Source: Clostridia bacterium UC5.1-1D10
Lineage (GTDB): Bacteria; Bacillota; Clostridia; Lachnospirales; Anaerotignaceae
NCBI GenBank assembly: GCA_001304995.1
Contig: BBZU01000002.1
Span: 158,685-222,684 of the forward strand
Reading direction: 5' to 3'
Length of the DNA: 64,000 nucleotides
A program made the position numbers and the translations under genes. The notes beneath the pieces were generated by a model. It was not told the DNA's origin. It did no database searches and worked only from the letters and a program-made list of their open reading frames with translations. Shown in pieces: positions 54,434-64,000 of this stretch. Numbering within the stretch: position 1 is the first letter of the stretch; every line of letters begins with the position of its first letter.

Positions 54434-54490
54434 GAAATGACAAAAGTTTTCATGCAAGTGGGAGATTTTCGAAAAAAAACGAGGTTTCCT

Positions 54491-54519
54491 TTGTAAATCG
54501 TGAGAAAAAATAGTATAAT
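54491..54519 (+). promoter_or_regulatory. Sigma-A promoter of the DUF1846 gene
   Basis: TTGTAA (54491-54496), 17-base spacer, TATAAT (54514-54519), 57 bases before the ATG. Confidence 0.75.
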
Positions 54520-54576
54520 TTTGTACCGTAAATGAAACAGTTAACGGATGTGACAATAGATTTGGGAGATTAAAAA

Positions 54577-56061
54577 ATGGTACGGATTGGATTTGATAAC
54601 GACAAATATTTGCAGATGCAGTCAACACGCATCAAAGAAAGAATCGGACAGTTTGGGGGCAAACTTTATCTGGAGTTTGGGGGCAAGCTTTTCGACGACT
54701 ATCATGCTTCCCGGGTACTGCCGGGCTTCAAGCCGGATAGTAAAATCAACATGCTGGTGCAGGTGAAAGAGGACGTAGAAATCGTTCTGGTCATCAATGC
54801 CGGCGATATTGAAAAGAACAAAGTTCGCGGCGATCTGGGCATCACTTACGACATGGACGTTCTGCGCCTTATTGACGCGTTCCGTGGCTACGGCCTGTAT
54901 GTGGGCAGCGTCGTACTGACACAGTTTAACGGTCAGGAAAGCGCGGTGGCTTATCAGCGGAAACTGGAAAATCTGGGTCTAAAGGTATATCGCCATTACA
55001 CCATCCCTGGCTACCCCAGCAATGTGCCCCTCATCGTCAGCGAAGAAGGCTTCGGAAAAAACGAATATATCGAAACAGAACATTCTCTGGTTGTTGTAAC
55101 AGCACCTGGCCCCGGCAGCGGTAAAATGGCAGTCTGTCTTTCTCAGCTGTACCATGAAAACAAACGTGGCATCAAGGCTGGCTATGCGAAATTCGAAACA
55201 TTCCCCATCTGGAATGTGCCTTTGCAGCACCCCGTCAACCTGGCTTATGAAGCGGCTACCGTTGACCTGAACGACATGAACATGATTGACCCCTTCCATC
55301 TGGAAGCTTACGGCGAAACCACTGTGAACTATAACCGTGACGTAGAGGTATTCCCGGTACTGAACGCCATGTTTGAAAAGATTTACGGGGAATCTCCCTA
55401 TAAATCCCCCACAGATATGGGCGTTAACATGGTAGGCAACTGCATCGTGGATGACGAAGCGGTGAAAGACGCCTCCAGAAATGAAATCATCCGCCGGTAT
55501 TATAAAGCCCTGTGCGAACAGAGAAAAGGCAACGGCGGCGAAGAATCCATCTATAAACTGGAACTGTTGATGAAGCAGGCAGGCACTGGCGTGGATAACC
55601 GTCCCGTAGCAGCAGCGGCTATGAAGAGAGCCGAAGAAACCGGCGCACCTGCGGCAGCCATCGAACTGCCTGATGGTACCATCGTTACCGGCAAGACAAG
55701 CTCTCTGCTGGGCGCGTCTTCTGCCATGCTGCTGAACGCACTGAAGAAACTGGCAAATCTGGATCACGATGTGAAGCTGATTTCTCCCACCATCATCGAA
55801 CCTATCCAGCATTTGAAAGTGTCCCATCTGGGCAACCATAACCCCAGACTGCACACAGATGAAATCCTCATCGCCCTGTGCATTTGTGCCGCAACAGATG
55901 AAAAGGCGGAACTGGCTATGCAGCAGCTGGAAAAACTGAAATGCTGCGAAGTACACTCTTCCGTTATCCTTTCTGGTGTGGATGAAAACGTATTCCAGAA
56001 ACTGGGCGTGAACCTGACTTGTGAACCCATTTATCAGACCAAAAAGCTGTTCCACGGCTAA
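54577..56061 (+). CDS. DUF1846 domain protein
   Basis: 494 aa, full length for DUF1846, a cytosolic Firmicutes family with structures but no firm function. Begins IGFDNDKYLQMQSTRIKERI (20 letters), with EFGGKLFDDYHASRVLPGF, TAPGPGSGKMAVCLSQLYHE (P-loop-like glycine cluster) and HLGNHNPRLHTDEILIALCI later (quoted in segments). The GPGSGK motif suggests nucleotide or phosphate binding. Monocistronic with a consensus promoter and strong codon bias. Confidence 0.9.
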   Translation: MVRIGFDNDKYLQMQSTRIKERIGQFGGKLYLEFGGKLFDDYHASRVLPGFKPDSKINMLVQVKEDVEIVLVINAGDIEKNKVRGDLGITYDMDVLRLIDAFRGYGLYVGSVVLTQFNGQESAVAYQRKLENLGLKVYRHYTIPGYPSNVPLIVSEEGFGKNEYIETEHSLVVVTAPGPGSGKMAVCLSQLYHENKRGIKAGYAKFETFPIWNVPLQHPVNLAYEAATVDLNDMNMIDPFHLEAYGETTVNYNRDVEVFPVLNAMFEKIYGESPYKSPTDMGVNMVGNCIVDDEAVKDASRNEIIRRYYKALCEQRKGNGGEESIYKLELLMKQAGTGVDNRPVAAAAMKRAEETGAPAAAIELPDGTIVTGKTSSLLGASSAMLLNALKKLANLDHDVKLISPTIIEPIQHLKVSHLGNHNPRLHTDEILIALCICAATDEKAELAMQQLEKLKCCEVHSSVILSGVDENVFQKLGVNLTCEPIYQTKKLFHG

Positions 56062-56092
56062 TTTGTCACAGTCCATTTCAAAAAATAAAAAA

Positions 56093-56135
56093 GAGCCGAA
56101 AATTTCTGTTGATGCAGAGATTTTCGGCTTTTCTG
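56093..56135 (+). terminator. Terminator of the DUF1846 gene
   Basis: AGCCGAAAATTTCTG against CAGAGATTTTCGGCT, then TTTTC. A second hairpin (GCCGGAT/ATCCGGC, 56149-56175) follows and serves the minus strand. Confidence 0.8.
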
Positions 56136-56185
56136 TTATAAAAATAAGCCGGATATTCCCAAAGGAACATCCGGCATTTGTATGC

Positions 56186-56464
56186 TTATTTTTCAATGAG
56201 TTTTTTAGCCAGTTCGTAATCAGATTTCTTTACATATACTTTGTGTTCCAGACAACGATTGCTCATGTCGCTGTTGACACTGACCTGAGCACCCAGAGGG
56301 GAAGTGGATGAGCTTATGAGGCTTTGTCCGCCCAAAGGGGACTCGATACGCTTTGTGTCCAAATCATACTCAATGTTGTTTTGTTTCAGAATATCTCTTA
56401 CACGTGCCTGTTCTGCCATGTCGTAAGTGATGCAGACTTCTTTTCTGTTGAATACGTTAATCAT
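56186..56464 (-). CDS. Small DUF2007-like protein A
   Basis: 92 aa. The shape (short strand, CITYDMAEQARVRDILKQNNIEY, Gly/Ser-rich loop, HKVYVKKSDYELAKKLIEK at the end; quoted in part) fits the ferredoxin-like DUF2007 or 'putative signal transducing protein' fold. Paralogous to the next gene, with which it overlaps by four bases. Role unknown. Confidence 0.6.
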   Translation of the reverse strand: MINVFNRKEVCITYDMAEQARVRDILKQNNIEYDLDTKRIESPLGGQSLISSSTSPLGAQVSVNSDMSNRCLEHKVYVKKSDYELAKKLIEK

Positions 56465-56715
56465 ATAAACCCCTCCTGTTCCAGCAGAGAAACTGCCTGC
56501 TGTAATTGCTTTTTATGGACATAAAAGGTATACGCCATGGATTGTGTCATCATGGTTTCGGGATCGGGCACAGGAAAAAAGCCGTTGGTCTGATGGGGAT
56601 CTTTCACTGACACCATGTGTTCCACGCCCCCGTGGGTCAGCAGATTCCGCAGCTTGGTCTGTTCTTCCAGTGAAGATACTGTGATCAGTTCTACGCTGTT
56701 AAAGGATGTGAACAT
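56461..56715 (-). CDS. Small DUF2007-like protein B
   Basis: 84 aa. Same fold pattern as its neighbour: VELITVSSLEEQTKLRNLL, then a variable loop, then YTFYVHKKQLQQAVSLLEQE. It ends without a polar tail. Stop overlaps the start of protein A. The duplicated pair is probably co-translated and may form a heterodimer; this is inference. Confidence 0.58.
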   Translation of the reverse strand: MFTSFNSVELITVSSLEEQTKLRNLLTHGGVEHMVSVKDPHQTNGFFPVPDPETMMTQSMAYTFYVHKKQLQQAVSLLEQEGFI

Positions 56716-56795
56716 GTTATCGCCTCCTGTTTGCCGTCCTTACGCTTTTTTCATCATAGCATATTTCTTCCAAAATGAAAAGAATAAATGTCTGA

Positions 56796-57383
56796 CTACC
56801 AGAACAGTCGCAGTAGCCCCATGGCAAGGAAAATGCCGCCGGACAAAAGGGTATAGCGGTTTTCCGCCATGGGTGCCGCTTCCATAAGCCGTTTTCCTGC
56901 GCCTGCGCCAACAGAAAGGAAAAATGTCTGCAAAAGAGCAGCGAAAAAAGGCAGCCAGTATACGGAAAACCCTGCCGCGGCAGCACTGAGCCCAACGCCG
57001 CAGGCATCGGCGGAAAGCACCAGACCCAACAGCAAAGCTTCGCCTGCTTCCAGCACGGCAGAACCGTCTGTGTCGCATTGGGAAGGACTGCGCAGGAATT
57101 TCAGGGGAGAGGGGCTGTCAGTCTGTTTGCGGCATCCTTGAAACAGCAGGAACAGACCAAAGCCCACCAGAAACAACGCCGCCCCTCGCTCCGCCCAGTG
57201 GGGAGGCAGACAGGCAGCTAGAAAGGTACCAGCTTTGAGAAAAAGAAACAACAGCGCAGCCGTTTCCAATCCCAAAACCACACGGGAAAAAATGGGCAGG
57301 GAGATACGCCTAAGCCCGCATGCCATACCGGCTCCCAGCGCGTCCAGACTGAGAGAAAGCGCCAGCAGAAAGGAAAGAATCAT
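56796..57383 (-). CDS. YtaF-type sporulation membrane protein (MntP-like fold)
   Basis: 195 aa with six membrane helices in two halves. Each half carries an acidic motif: LALSLSLDALGAGMACGLR in the first, LGLVLSADACGVGLSAA in the second, as in YtaF and the MntP manganese exporter. A soluble loop with CRKQTDSPSP lies between. ATG 57383 is six bases after AGGAGGTG. An in-frame GTG at 57392 overlaps the ribosome site and is rejected. Metal transport is possible but unproven for this branch. Confidence 0.78.
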   Translation of the reverse strand: MILSFLLALSLSLDALGAGMACGLRRISLPIFSRVVLGLETAALLFLFLKAGTFLAACLPPHWAERGAALFLVGFGLFLLFQGCRKQTDSPSPLKFLRSPSQCDTDGSAVLEAGEALLLGLVLSADACGVGLSAAAAGFSVYWLPFFAALLQTFFLSVGAGAGKRLMEAAPMAENRYTLLSGGIFLAMGLLRLFW

Positions 57384-57470
57384 GGGAAACACCTCCTGTG
57401 GTCATCATATGCACCAGTCATGTTTTTGGTCATAGGCGCATAGAATGGAAAAGCAGGACAACCAAAGACA

Positions 57471-60120
<2,650 letters not shown>

Positions 60121-60160
60121 AATTTTTAAAACCTGACTTTTTCCAAGTCGAGTTTTTTAC

Positions 60161-60260
60161 GGAATCTTCATAAGAAAACAAAGAAAGCCAAAATCCTTAT
60201 GATGACAAAGGAGTTTGGCTTTCTTATTTTATTCAGATTTTATTTGTTATGGTTGCTTTG
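60161..60260 (+). repeat. Dispersed structured repeat, copy 4 (degenerate)
   Basis: Has the left arm CTTCATAAGAAAACA and the inner hairpin GAAAGCCAAAATCC / GGAGTTTGGCTTTC. The right arm is replaced by unrelated bases (TGTTATGGTTGCTTTGCGG) and the terminal hairpin is missing. The inner hairpin ends in TTATTTTATT and may now act as the terminator of the calcium ATPase gene. Confidence 0.65.
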
Positions 60261-60358
60261 CGGTGTCAATTTTTGCCAAGACACTTTGGCAGAATTTTGC
60301 CTTTTTGCCGCCTTTCTTTTGTTGTATAATGAAACTATATAGAGAGGAGGGGGTTCCC

Positions 60359-61072
60359 ATGAAACATGCAGTCATTACGGGAGCCACAGGCGGCATCGGA
60401 CATACTCTGGCGGAAGGCTTTGCGGCGGCAGGGTATTTTGTCATTGCTACGGACTTGCCCGAAACAGCAGATTTTACAGGAGAAAATATGGTATACCTGC
60501 CCATGGACTTACGGCAGGAAGCAGACATAAAACAGTTTTTTGAAACCGTGCGCCAGAAATACGGCGTCATTGACGTACTGGTGAACTGCGGTGCCATCAG
60601 TCGTATGCAGAAATCTCCGTTGGAATTGACAGCAGCGGAATTTGATGATGTCATTCATACAAACCTGCGGGGGACTTTTTTGTGCTGTCAAAATTTCCTT
60701 CGTGCCAATGAAGGCGCGGAATACGGCAGAATCATCAACATTGCTTCTACCAGATGGAATCAGAACGAAGCGGGCTGGGAGGCTTACGGCGCATCCAAAG
60801 GCGGCGTGGTTTCTCTTACCAACAGCCTGTGCGTATCTTTGACGGATACGGCGGTGACGGTGAACGCCATCAGCCCCGGCTGGATTGAAACGGGAGATTA
60901 TGACGCTTTGACGGAAGCAGACCATAAACAGCATCCTTCCGGACGAGTGGGGAAACCTGCGGATATTCTGCGGGCATGTCTGTTTTTGGCAGCTGCGGAA
61001 AGCGATTTTATCAACGGCATCAATCTGGTGGTAGACGGCGGTATGACCAAGAGAATGATTTATGTGGAATGA
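60359..61072 (+). CDS. Short-chain dehydrogenase/reductase
   Basis: 237 aa. TGATGGIGHTLAEGF is the Rossmann nucleotide loop. VNCGAIS, INIASTRW (catalytic Ser) and YGASKGG (catalytic Tyr and Lys) complete the classical SDR set. AISPGWIETGDY and the C-terminal GINLVVDGGMTKRMIY follow. ATD after the second strand suggests NAD(H). ATG 60359 has GGAGGGGG upstream. Substrate not predictable. Confidence 0.88.
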   Translation: MKHAVITGATGGIGHTLAEGFAAAGYFVIATDLPETADFTGENMVYLPMDLRQEADIKQFFETVRQKYGVIDVLVNCGAISRMQKSPLELTAAEFDDVIHTNLRGTFLCCQNFLRANEGAEYGRIINIASTRWNQNEAGWEAYGASKGGVVSLTNSLCVSLTDTAVTVNAISPGWIETGDYDALTEADHKQHPSGRVGKPADILRACLFLAAAESDFINGINLVVDGGMTKRMIYVE

Positions 61073-61139
61073 ATTTGTCCTTTTTGGGCGGACAAAGGAT
61101 TTTAAAGGCGCAAAAGCCCGAAACAAAGCAAAAAAAGGC

Positions 61140-61168
61140 TTTGCAGTGGGGGTGTTTCGTGATATAAT
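61140..61168 (+). promoter_or_regulatory. Sigma-A promoter of murA
   Basis: TTTGCA (61140-61145), 17-base spacer, TATAAT (61163-61168). Confidence 0.65.
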
Positions 61169-61223
61169 CTGAATGTTAGGGCGAAATTTAGAAAGTCCTT
61201 TGGCGAATGATTTGGAAGGATGA

Positions 61224-62492
61224 ATGTTGTTTATGGATAAATTGATTGTACAGGGACGTAAACGTCTTGTAGGGGAAGTCAACATCAGTGGCGCGAAAAA
61301 CGCGGCTGTTGCAGTGATTCCCGCGGCTATCATGGCAGAGGGCGTCAGTGTATTGGAAAACCTGCCCCGCATTGAGGATGTGAACAATCTCTGTCATACC
61401 ATCGAAAAACTGGGTGGCACATGCACCTATTTGGATAATGGGCATACATTGAAGATCGACTGCGATAAGGGAACAGCCCATTGTGCCACTTTTGAAGAAG
61501 TACAGAAGATCAGAGCTTCTTATTATTTCCTGGGAGCGATGCTTGCCAGATACAAAAAAGCGGAAGTTGCATTGCCCGGGGGCTGCAACTTTGGTGTCAG
61601 ACCCATTGACCTGCATCTGAAAGGCTTCCGTGCCCTGGGTGCAACAGTGGAAGAAGGCAACGGCATGGTTCGTGCTTACGCAGACAGACTGGTGGGCACT
61701 TCCATTTATATGGACCAGGTAAGTGTAGGCGCTACCATCAATATCATGCTGGCTGCATCTATGGCAGAAGGCGTGACAACCATTGAAAATGCGGCAAAAG
61801 AACCCCATGTTGTAGATACCGCAAACTATCTGAACATGATGGGTGCCAATATCAAAGGCGCTGGTACAGATGTGATCCGTATCAAAGGTGTGGAAAAACT
61901 CCACGGCGCACAGTATACCATTATTCCTGACCAGATTGAGGCAGGAACATACATGATCGCCGCAGCCATTACCGGCGGCGATGTGCTGGTGAAGAACATC
62001 ATTCCCAAGCACATGGATTCTCTAACAGCAAAGCTGGATGAAATGAACGTGACTATTGAGGAGCATGATGACTCCATCCGTGTCACAGCAAACAGACCTT
62101 TGCACTGTGCAAACGTCAAGACCATGAGTTATCCCGGTTTCCCCACAGACTTGCAGCCCCAGATCGCGGCGCTGCTGAGCGTTTGTCAGGGACAGAGCGT
62201 TATCACAGAAAACGTATGGGACAACCGTTATCAGTACATTGACGAACTGCGGAAGATGGGCGCACAGGTGCAGATCGACGGCAGAATCGCCCGCATTGAC
62301 GGCATTCCCCGTTTGACTGGGGCAAATGTTTCCGCCACAGACCTGCGTGCAGGGGCAGCCATGATTCTGGCGGCACTGGCAGCAGAAGGCGAAAGCGTCA
62401 TTGATGGAGTGAAGTACATCGACAGAGGTTATGAAGAAGTCGAACATAAATTCAATGCACTGGGTGCGGATATCACCCGTGTGAGCGAATAA
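61224..62492 (+). CDS. murA: UDP-N-acetylglucosamine 1-carboxyvinyltransferase
   Basis: 422 aa. First committed step of peptidoglycan synthesis, target of fosfomycin. ISGAKNAAVAVIPAA at the N terminus, and LPGGCNFGVRPIDLH carrying the catalytic Cys (a Cys, so fosfomycin-type, not the Asp variant). TDLQPQIAALL and DLRAGAAMILAAL are near the C terminus. Start may be ATG 61224 (AAGGA only three bases away) or in-frame ATG 61233, giving MDKLIVQG as in orthologues. Length is normal either way. Confidence 0.94.
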   Translation: MLFMDKLIVQGRKRLVGEVNISGAKNAAVAVIPAAIMAEGVSVLENLPRIEDVNNLCHTIEKLGGTCTYLDNGHTLKIDCDKGTAHCATFEEVQKIRASYYFLGAMLARYKKAEVALPGGCNFGVRPIDLHLKGFRALGATVEEGNGMVRAYADRLVGTSIYMDQVSVGATINIMLAASMAEGVTTIENAAKEPHVVDTANYLNMMGANIKGAGTDVIRIKGVEKLHGAQYTIIPDQIEAGTYMIAAAITGGDVLVKNIIPKHMDSLTAKLDEMNVTIEEHDDSIRVTANRPLHCANVKTMSYPGFPTDLQPQIAALLSVCQGQSVITENVWDNRYQYIDELRKMGAQVQIDGRIARIDGIPRLTGANVSATDLRAGAAMILAALAAEGESVIDGVKYIDRGYEEVEHKFNALGADITRVSE

Positions 62493-62507
62493 GAGAGAAA
62501 TTTTTTA

Positions 62508-62556
62508 ACAGCCGTAAGAGGGAGCGGAAGGCGGAACTTTTGCGGCTGTTTTTATG
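62508..62556 (+). terminator. Possible terminator after murA
   Basis: AACAGCCG and CGGCTGTT arms around a 30-base G-rich loop, then TTTTA. Confidence 0.55.
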
Positions 62557-62583
62557 GAATATTTTGGAAAGGAGGGGGATCCC

Positions 62584-63372
62584 TTGGATTTTTGTACCAT
62601 TGCCAGCGGCAGCAGCGGCAACAGCCTGTTTATGGGCACAGAACATACGAAAATTCTCATCGATGCAGGCGTCAGCGGTAAGCGGATACTGGAAGGACTG
62701 GAAAAACTGTCTCTCACTGGTGACCAGATCGACGCTTTGTTTATCACCCATGAGCATATTGACCATGTGAAGGGGGCAGGGGTATTTTCCCGGAAGTTTG
62801 ACGTGCCGATCTATGCCACCATGGAAACGTGGGACGCTATGGAAGGTATCCTGGGCAAAATTGCCCCACGCAACAAACGTTTTGTATATGAAGGGGAGCC
62901 ATGTGTCATCAATGACCTGTGTGTGAAACCTTTTGCTATTCCCCATGACGCGGCGGCACCTGTGGGTTACAGCGTTTTTGCGGGAGAAAAGAAAATCACT
63001 GTGGCCACAGACATCGGCCATGTGACAGATATTATCCGGGAGAATATCACCGACAGCGATATTTTGCTTCTGGAATCCAACCATGACGAGGATATGGTGA
63101 AAAAAGGGCGGTATCCTTGGAATCTGAAACAGCGTATTCTGGGGGAAAGAGGGCATCTGTCCAACCGCACCGCCGGCGCATTGCTTGCGGAGGTTATGAG
63201 CGGAAAAATGAAACATATTTTCCTGGGACATTTGAGCGAAGAAAACAACAGCCCCTACCTTGCTTATGAAACGGTGGAGGAGATTCTGGAACGAAACCGC
63301 ATCAAACTGGGCGGCGCATTGAAAATGGATATGGCTGCCAGAAATTCCAATGGGGCAAAGGTCACCATTTGA
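62584..63372 (+). CDS. Metallo-beta-lactamase fold nuclease-like protein, WalJ/YycJ type
   Basis: 262 aa. [13 protein letters not shown] begins the protein. The metal site [10 protein letters not shown] follows, then DIGHVTD and [10 protein letters not shown] with further metal ligands, the pattern of WalJ/YycJ (a 5'-3' exonuclease-like MBL protein). TTG 62584 is correctly spaced from GGAGGGGG. No walRK genes adjoin it here. It is followed 13 bases later by rlmH, an association also seen in Bacillus (yycJ near rlmH). Confidence 0.87.
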   Translation: MDFCTIASGSSGNSLFMGTEHTKILIDAGVSGKRILEGLEKLSLTGDQIDALFITHEHIDHVKGAGVFSRKFDVPIYATMETWDAMEGILGKIAPRNKRFVYEGEPCVINDLCVKPFAIPHDAAAPVGYSVFAGEKKITVATDIGHVTDIIRENITDSDILLLESNHDEDMVKKGRYPWNLKQRILGERGHLSNRTAGALLAEVMSGKMKHIFLGHLSEENNSPYLAYETVEEILERNRIKLGGALKMDMAARNSNGAKVTI

Positions 63373-63385
63373 GGAGGGAGAAGCC

Positions 63386-63865
63386 ATGCGAATTACCATT
63401 GTTTGCGTAGGCAAGCTGAAAGAAAAATACTGGCAGGATGCCATTGCGGAATACAGCAAGCGTTTGAGCCGGTATCATAAATTGGAAATCGTGGAACTGC
63501 CCGACGAGAAAGCGCCGGAAACCATGAGTCCAGCGCAGGAAGAAGAAGTGAAGAAAAAAGAAGGGGAACGCATTCTGAAAGCCATCAAAGACGATGCCTT
63601 TGTGGTAGCTCTTGCCATTGAGGGAAAAGGGCTCACATCCGAAGGTCTGGCAGACTTCATGGCAAAAAAAGCTGTTGGCGGCGTCAGCCATATGGCTTTT
63701 GTCATTGGCGGTTCTCTGGGATTGTCTGCGGAAGTCATGAAACGGGCAGATTTTGCTTTGAGTTTTTCTGCTATGACATTCCCCCATCAGATGATGCGGG
63801 TGATTTTGCTGGAACAGATTTATCGGGCAGAACGGATCAACCGGAAAGAACCTTATCATAAATAA
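63386..63865 (+). CDS. rlmH: 23S rRNA (pseudouridine1915-N3)-methyltransferase
   Basis: 159 aa, exactly the usual size. [16 protein letters not shown] begins the protein. The SPOUT-class knot includes [25 protein letters not shown] and [23 protein letters not shown] (in parts). [20 protein letters not shown] is the C-terminal signature. ATG 63386 follows GAGGAGGG. Co-transcribed with the WalJ-like gene. Confidence 0.96.
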   Translation: MRITIVCVGKLKEKYWQDAIAEYSKRLSRYHKLEIVELPDEKAPETMSPAQEEEVKKKEGERILKAIKDDAFVVALAIEGKGLTSEGLADFMAKKAVGGVSHMAFVIGGSLGLSAEVMKRADFALSFSAMTFPHQMMRVILLEQIYRAERINRKEPYHK

Positions 63866-63867
63866 TT

Positions 63868-63902
63868 TCGTCAAAGGCTCATTTCATTCAAGCCTTTGAC
63901 GA
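63868..63902. repeat. Perfect 12-bp inverted repeat downstream of rlmH
   Basis: TCGTCAAAGGCT (63868-63879) pairs exactly with AGCCTTTGACGA (63891-63902) around an 11-base loop. No T run follows. It overlaps the end of rlmH only by proximity. Confidence 0.6.
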
Positions 63903-63920
63903 GGGGCGAAAAGAATGGAG

Positions 63921-63956
63921 CAGAGTTTGTGGAAGCGCAGACTCTGTTTTTATTTT
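63921..63956 (+). terminator. Rho-independent terminator
   Basis: CAGAGT (63921-63926) pairs with ACTCTG (63941-63946), then TTTTTATTTT. Confidence 0.6.
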
Positions 63957-63981
63957 GTAAAAAGTTATCGAAGGAGTGTGT

Positions 63982-64000
63982 ATGTACTTTTTTGAAAAAA
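63982..64000 (+). CDS. Possible start of a gene cut by the window edge
   Basis: ATG 63982 with GAAGGAG at a good distance. Only MYFFEK can be read before the window ends, so no product can be named. Confidence 0.35.

Overview
The window is a gene-dense stretch (about 66 genes, no rRNA or tRNA recognised) from a low-to-mid GC, spore-forming Firmicute, most likely a gut anaerobe of class Clostridia near the Lachnospirales. Evidence for this: the order spoIIE-tilS-hpt-ftsH, a YtaF-type sporulation membrane protein, type III pantothenate kinases, an S-box riboswitch ahead of metK, strong AGGAGG ribosome sites, TTG starts, canonical sigma-A promoters, and several protein families I know mainly from Lachnospiraceae-type genomes.

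Layout. 1-8.3 kb: HIT protein, ferritin-like protein, murG, two lipoproteins, a Usp-like protein, then an operon SEC-C protein-tsaC-rpiB-upp-tagO/wecA type transferase. 8.5-19.4 kb: dnaD-dnaC pair, HhH protein, spoIIE-tilS-hpt-ftsH, thioesterase, birA. 19.4-23 kb: an ECF substrate-binding membrane protein behind a long leader, two tandem coaX genes and dusB. 23-30 kb: ppk1/ppx (polyphosphate), a flavin-binding protein, and a csoR-copA copper module with a textbook operator. 30-40.8 kb: AlkD-like repair protein, a candidate C-rich small RNA, DtxR-like regulator, secreted deacetylase, EFR1 flavodoxin-ferredoxin, CoA-disulfide-reductase-like enzyme, DNA glycosylase, SAM riboswitch-metK, and two secreted stalk-domain proteins. 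40.8-43 kb: a MarR regulator, an old-yellow-enzyme reductase and a flavodoxin, matching the bilirubin-reducing bilQRS operon. 43-49 kb: BcrA-type ABC transporter, HTH/zinc-ribbon regulator, and a BirA-controlled bioY-bioB-bioD-bioA operon. 49-51.3 kb: a TetR-controlled set of three membrane proteins. 51.4-64 kb: recD2-comF, DUF1846, two related small proteins, ytaF, a calcium P-type ATPase, SDR, murA, a walJ-like nuclease and rlmH.

Two patterns cut across the window. (1) About twenty single-base indels break otherwise normal genes, mostly one base missing from runs of five or six A/T. They also create false fusions (SEC-C with tsaC; a small membrane protein with DUF2871). This looks like systematic homopolymer undercalling, so I annotate whole genes across the breaks. 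(2) A roughly 160 bp intergenic repeat occurs four times, on both strands, with stems whose sequence changes while pairing is kept; it is either a structured RNA or a palindromic non-autonomous element. The best unreported-looking signals are this repeat and the small RNA at about 31.2 kb. The clearest functional cluster is bilQRS.
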